Source of the DNA: Castor canadensis
Lineage: Eukaryota > Chordata > Mammalia > Rodentia > Castoridae
Length of the DNA stretch: 64,000 bases
Direction of reading: 5' to 3'
Assembly (NCBI RefSeq): GCF_047511655.1
Contig: NC_133396.1
Coordinates: forward strand, 129,217,490-129,281,489
Below, one piece after another: positions 62,110-64,000 of this stretch. Position 1 is the stretch's first letter. Each line of letters begins with the position of its first letter. A program made the translations under genes and the position numbers. The notes beneath the pieces are model-generated. The model was not told the DNA's origin and did not search any database. It saw nothing but the letters and a program-made list of their open reading frames with translations.

Positions 62110-62132
62110 TACACACACACACACACACACAC
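62110..62132. repeat. (CA)n microsatellite
   Basis: About 11 CA units followed by cgtgtgcagtgtgtgtgc. Confidence 0.9.
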
Positions 62133-62142
62133 GTGTGCAGTG

Positions 62143-62205
62143 TGTGTGCAGTGCTGAGGATCAAACTCAGGACCTTGCACGTGCTAGGTAGAGCAACAAG
62201 TCCTC
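62143..62205 (-). repeat. ID-type SINE fragment
   Basis: tgctgaggatcaaactcagg, ccttgcacgtgctaggtag. Confidence 0.7.
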
Positions 62206-62588
62206 TGCTGTAATTAGAGCAGAGTCCCTCCAAAAGCCTAACCTGGTGACCCCAAACAGTCTAATTCAGGTTGGGGATCAGGATGAACTGTGACCTAGGT
62301 AACAGGAGACAGAATGTGGGCTGGGAACATGTGTGGCCCCAAGTGACCATCTTCCACCCCTTTGTCCTGAATAGGCTCTGGTGTAAGATGTGAAACAGGG
62401 ATTGGGTGGGGAAACTGGGGGCCCCATCCCAGAAAGCAGTTGCCCTAGTCAAATGGAAAATAAATTTCTAACTAACATTTCTAATCAACTCTGCACTCTT
62501 TTGCTCAATTTGAGATAGAAATGACAAAGAAGCAAATACCACCCCAACGAAGCTTTCTTGGGGCTTATGCTCAAGTATAAAGGGAACT
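62206..62588. other. No gene recognised
   Basis: Apparently unique DNA. Confidence 0.45.
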
Positions 62589-62770
62589 GCCAGGCAGTGG
62601 TGATTTGTGCCTGTAATCCTAGCTACTCAGCAGACAGAGATCAAGAGGATTGAGGTTCGAAGCCAGCCCGAGGCAAACGGTGCTGGAAAAAACCCATCAT
62701 AAGAAAGGGCTGGCAGAATGGCTTAAGTAATAGGCTCTGAGTTCAAACTCCAGTACCACAAAAAGGAAAA
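62589..62770 (+). repeat. B1-ID composite SINE
   Basis: gccaggcagtggtgatttgtgcc, catcataagaaagggctggc, gagttcaaactccagtacc. Confidence 0.88.
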
Positions 62771-63038
62771 AAAGAAAATCCTGGTTTGGCTGGCTCCTCC
62801 GAGAAGTGAAGAAGAAAGTTTGTGCAATCTGAGGTACTGACTATTTCGGCCCCAGGAGTGGTCAGAGCCAGGCATTCTGTGCTGGGAGATTTGGAGGAAG
62901 CCGTAGTGCACATAGGGCCATCCTAGGACTCGTGTGCTGCAAAAACTTCCTTCTATTAAAGATGGAAAAATCAGGTCTTTTTCCATTTGGTTTCATTCCA
63001 CCTAAGAGATTTTATCCTTTTTTGGTTTTTTTGTTGTT

Positions 63039-63244
63039 GTTGTTTTGTTTTGTTTTTTTTTGCAGTACCAGGGCTTGACCTCAGGGCCTACACCTTGAGT
63101 CACTCAACCAGCCTTTTTTATGTTAGGTTTTTCTAAGATAGAGTCTCATGAACTATTTGCCCAGGCTGGCTTCGAACCGTAATTCTCCTGACCTCTGCCT
63201 CGTGAGTAGCTAGGATTACAGGCGTGAGTCACCAGTGCCCAGCT
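63039..63244 (-). repeat. B1-ID composite SINE
   Basis: tttgcagtaccagggcttgacc, ID part with a gap, reversed monomer ending gtgagtcaccagtgcccagct. GAGATTTTATCCTT flanks at 63006 and 63244. Confidence 0.9.
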
Positions 63245-63396
63245 GAGATTTTATCCTTGTTAATTTTAAGGGGTCATGGGAAAAGGTCATTATCTTCTGT
63301 AGTTGTTTCCTGCTAGTCACAGACATGGGCCCTATGGGTTCCTGGAGTTATAAAAATTTCTCCCTGACTGCTGAATCAGAACCCTATATTTTAGAC

Positions 63397-63610
63397 AGGC
63401 GCTGGTGGCTCACTCCTATAATCCTAGCTAGTCAGGAGGCAGGGATCAGGAGGATCTAGGTTTGAGGTCAGCTGGGGCAAATAGTTCTCAAGACCCTATC
63501 TAAAAAATACTAAACACATAAAAGGGCAAGTGGAGTGGTTCAAGTGGTAAAGTCCCTAGCAAACATGAGGCCCTGAGAGCAAATCCTACTACCCCCCCCC
63601 CCACACACAA
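63397..63610 (+). repeat. B1-ID composite SINE
   Basis: gacaggcgctggtggctcactcc, aaagggcaagtggagtggttc, C-rich tract before the tail. Confidence 0.87.
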
Positions 63611-63627
63611 AGCATTAAAAACAAAAA

Positions 63628-63715
63628 AGAAGCTGACGGAGTGGCTCAAGTGCCTCAACTTCCTGCCTAGCAAGTGTGAAGTCCTGAGTTCAAACCCAGA
63701 ACCACCAAAAAAAGA
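63628..63715 (+). repeat. ID-type SINE
   Basis: aagctgacggagtggctcaag, gagttcaaacccagaacc, A-tail. Confidence 0.83.
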
Positions 63716-63954
63716 ACTTCCTTCCTTGGAGGGCCCAAGTCCTTCCCCAAAGGTATCCATGATAAGAAGGAACCAAGTTAAGTAGGGTAAGGTACTGACC
63801 ACATTTGGAGATGGTTGTAGGGTTGCCTTGTCCAAAAAGCATGCAGCCATTTTGCCTGGTCATTCATATATATGAATCTTTGATCAGGTATCCCTGCCAG
63901 ACAGAAAGGAAGGGACTTTTCTCCCATAATCCCTCTTGAGCCTCCTGTTTTTTT

Positions 63955-64000
63955 CCTTTTTTAATTTTTTGGCTGTACTGGGGTTTGAACTCAGGGCCTT
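63955..64000 (-). repeat. ID-containing SINE, cut by window end
   Basis: Poly-T then gctgtactggggtttgaactc; continues beyond the window. Confidence 0.8.

Noticed and set aside
1736-64000. Dozens of spaced similar sequences that could suggest a CRISPR-like array
   Set aside because: They are dispersed SINEs of mixed orientation with A-tails and target-site duplications, not regularly spaced direct repeats.

Overview
This is nuclear DNA from a placental mammal, almost certainly a rodent. Coding exons are short, have GT/AG borders and are separated by long introns. The proteins are nearly identical, as I remember them, to human ADIPOR1, KLHL12 and RABIF. The non-coding DNA is packed with two SINE types: a tRNA-Ala-derived ID element and composites of 7SL-derived B1-like monomers fused to an ID tail. 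Such composites occur in squirrel-related, dormouse and beaver-related rodents; the exact consensus resembles what I recall from beaver (Castor), but the species is inference.

Layout, all genes on the + strand. 1-9.84 kb: the last five coding exons of ADIPOR1 (residues 87-375 of the usual 375) and its 3' UTR; the first 86 codons lie left of the window. 9.85-15.6 kb: intergenic, with an old L1, nested SINEs and a cluster of perfect inverted repeats. 15.7-47.65 kb: KLHL12, with a CpG-island promoter, a probable non-coding first exon, 11 coding exons and a 3' UTR. 47.7-50.3 kb: intergenic. 50.3-55.6 kb: RABIF, with a CpG-island promoter, two coding exons and a 3' UTR of unknown length. 55.6-64 kb: no coding exon seen, dense SINEs. 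In human 1q32.1 the same three genes sit side by side in one orientation, with CYB5R1 beyond ADIPOR1 and KDM5B beyond RABIF, so the window is a conserved syntenic block.

The genes have separate cellular jobs (adiponectin receptor, CUL3 substrate adaptor for COPII and Wnt control, Rab chaperone). I see no operon-like or clustered pathway and no CRISPR, toxin system, phage or other exotic module. The unusual content is repeat biology: target-site duplications that date insertions, a three-part SINE that resembles Alu by convergence, a possible SINE 3' transduction, a short patch copied into a SINE from exactly 600 bp away, an unclassified repeat pair flanking an ADIPOR1 exon, a U6 pseudogene antisense in the RABIF intron, and start-codon differences in KLHL12 and RABIF. 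Gene coordinates come from reading splice sites and checking phase across every junction. Repeat edges are by eye, good to roughly 5-15 bases unless a target-site duplication is given. Family names of old repeats are from memory.
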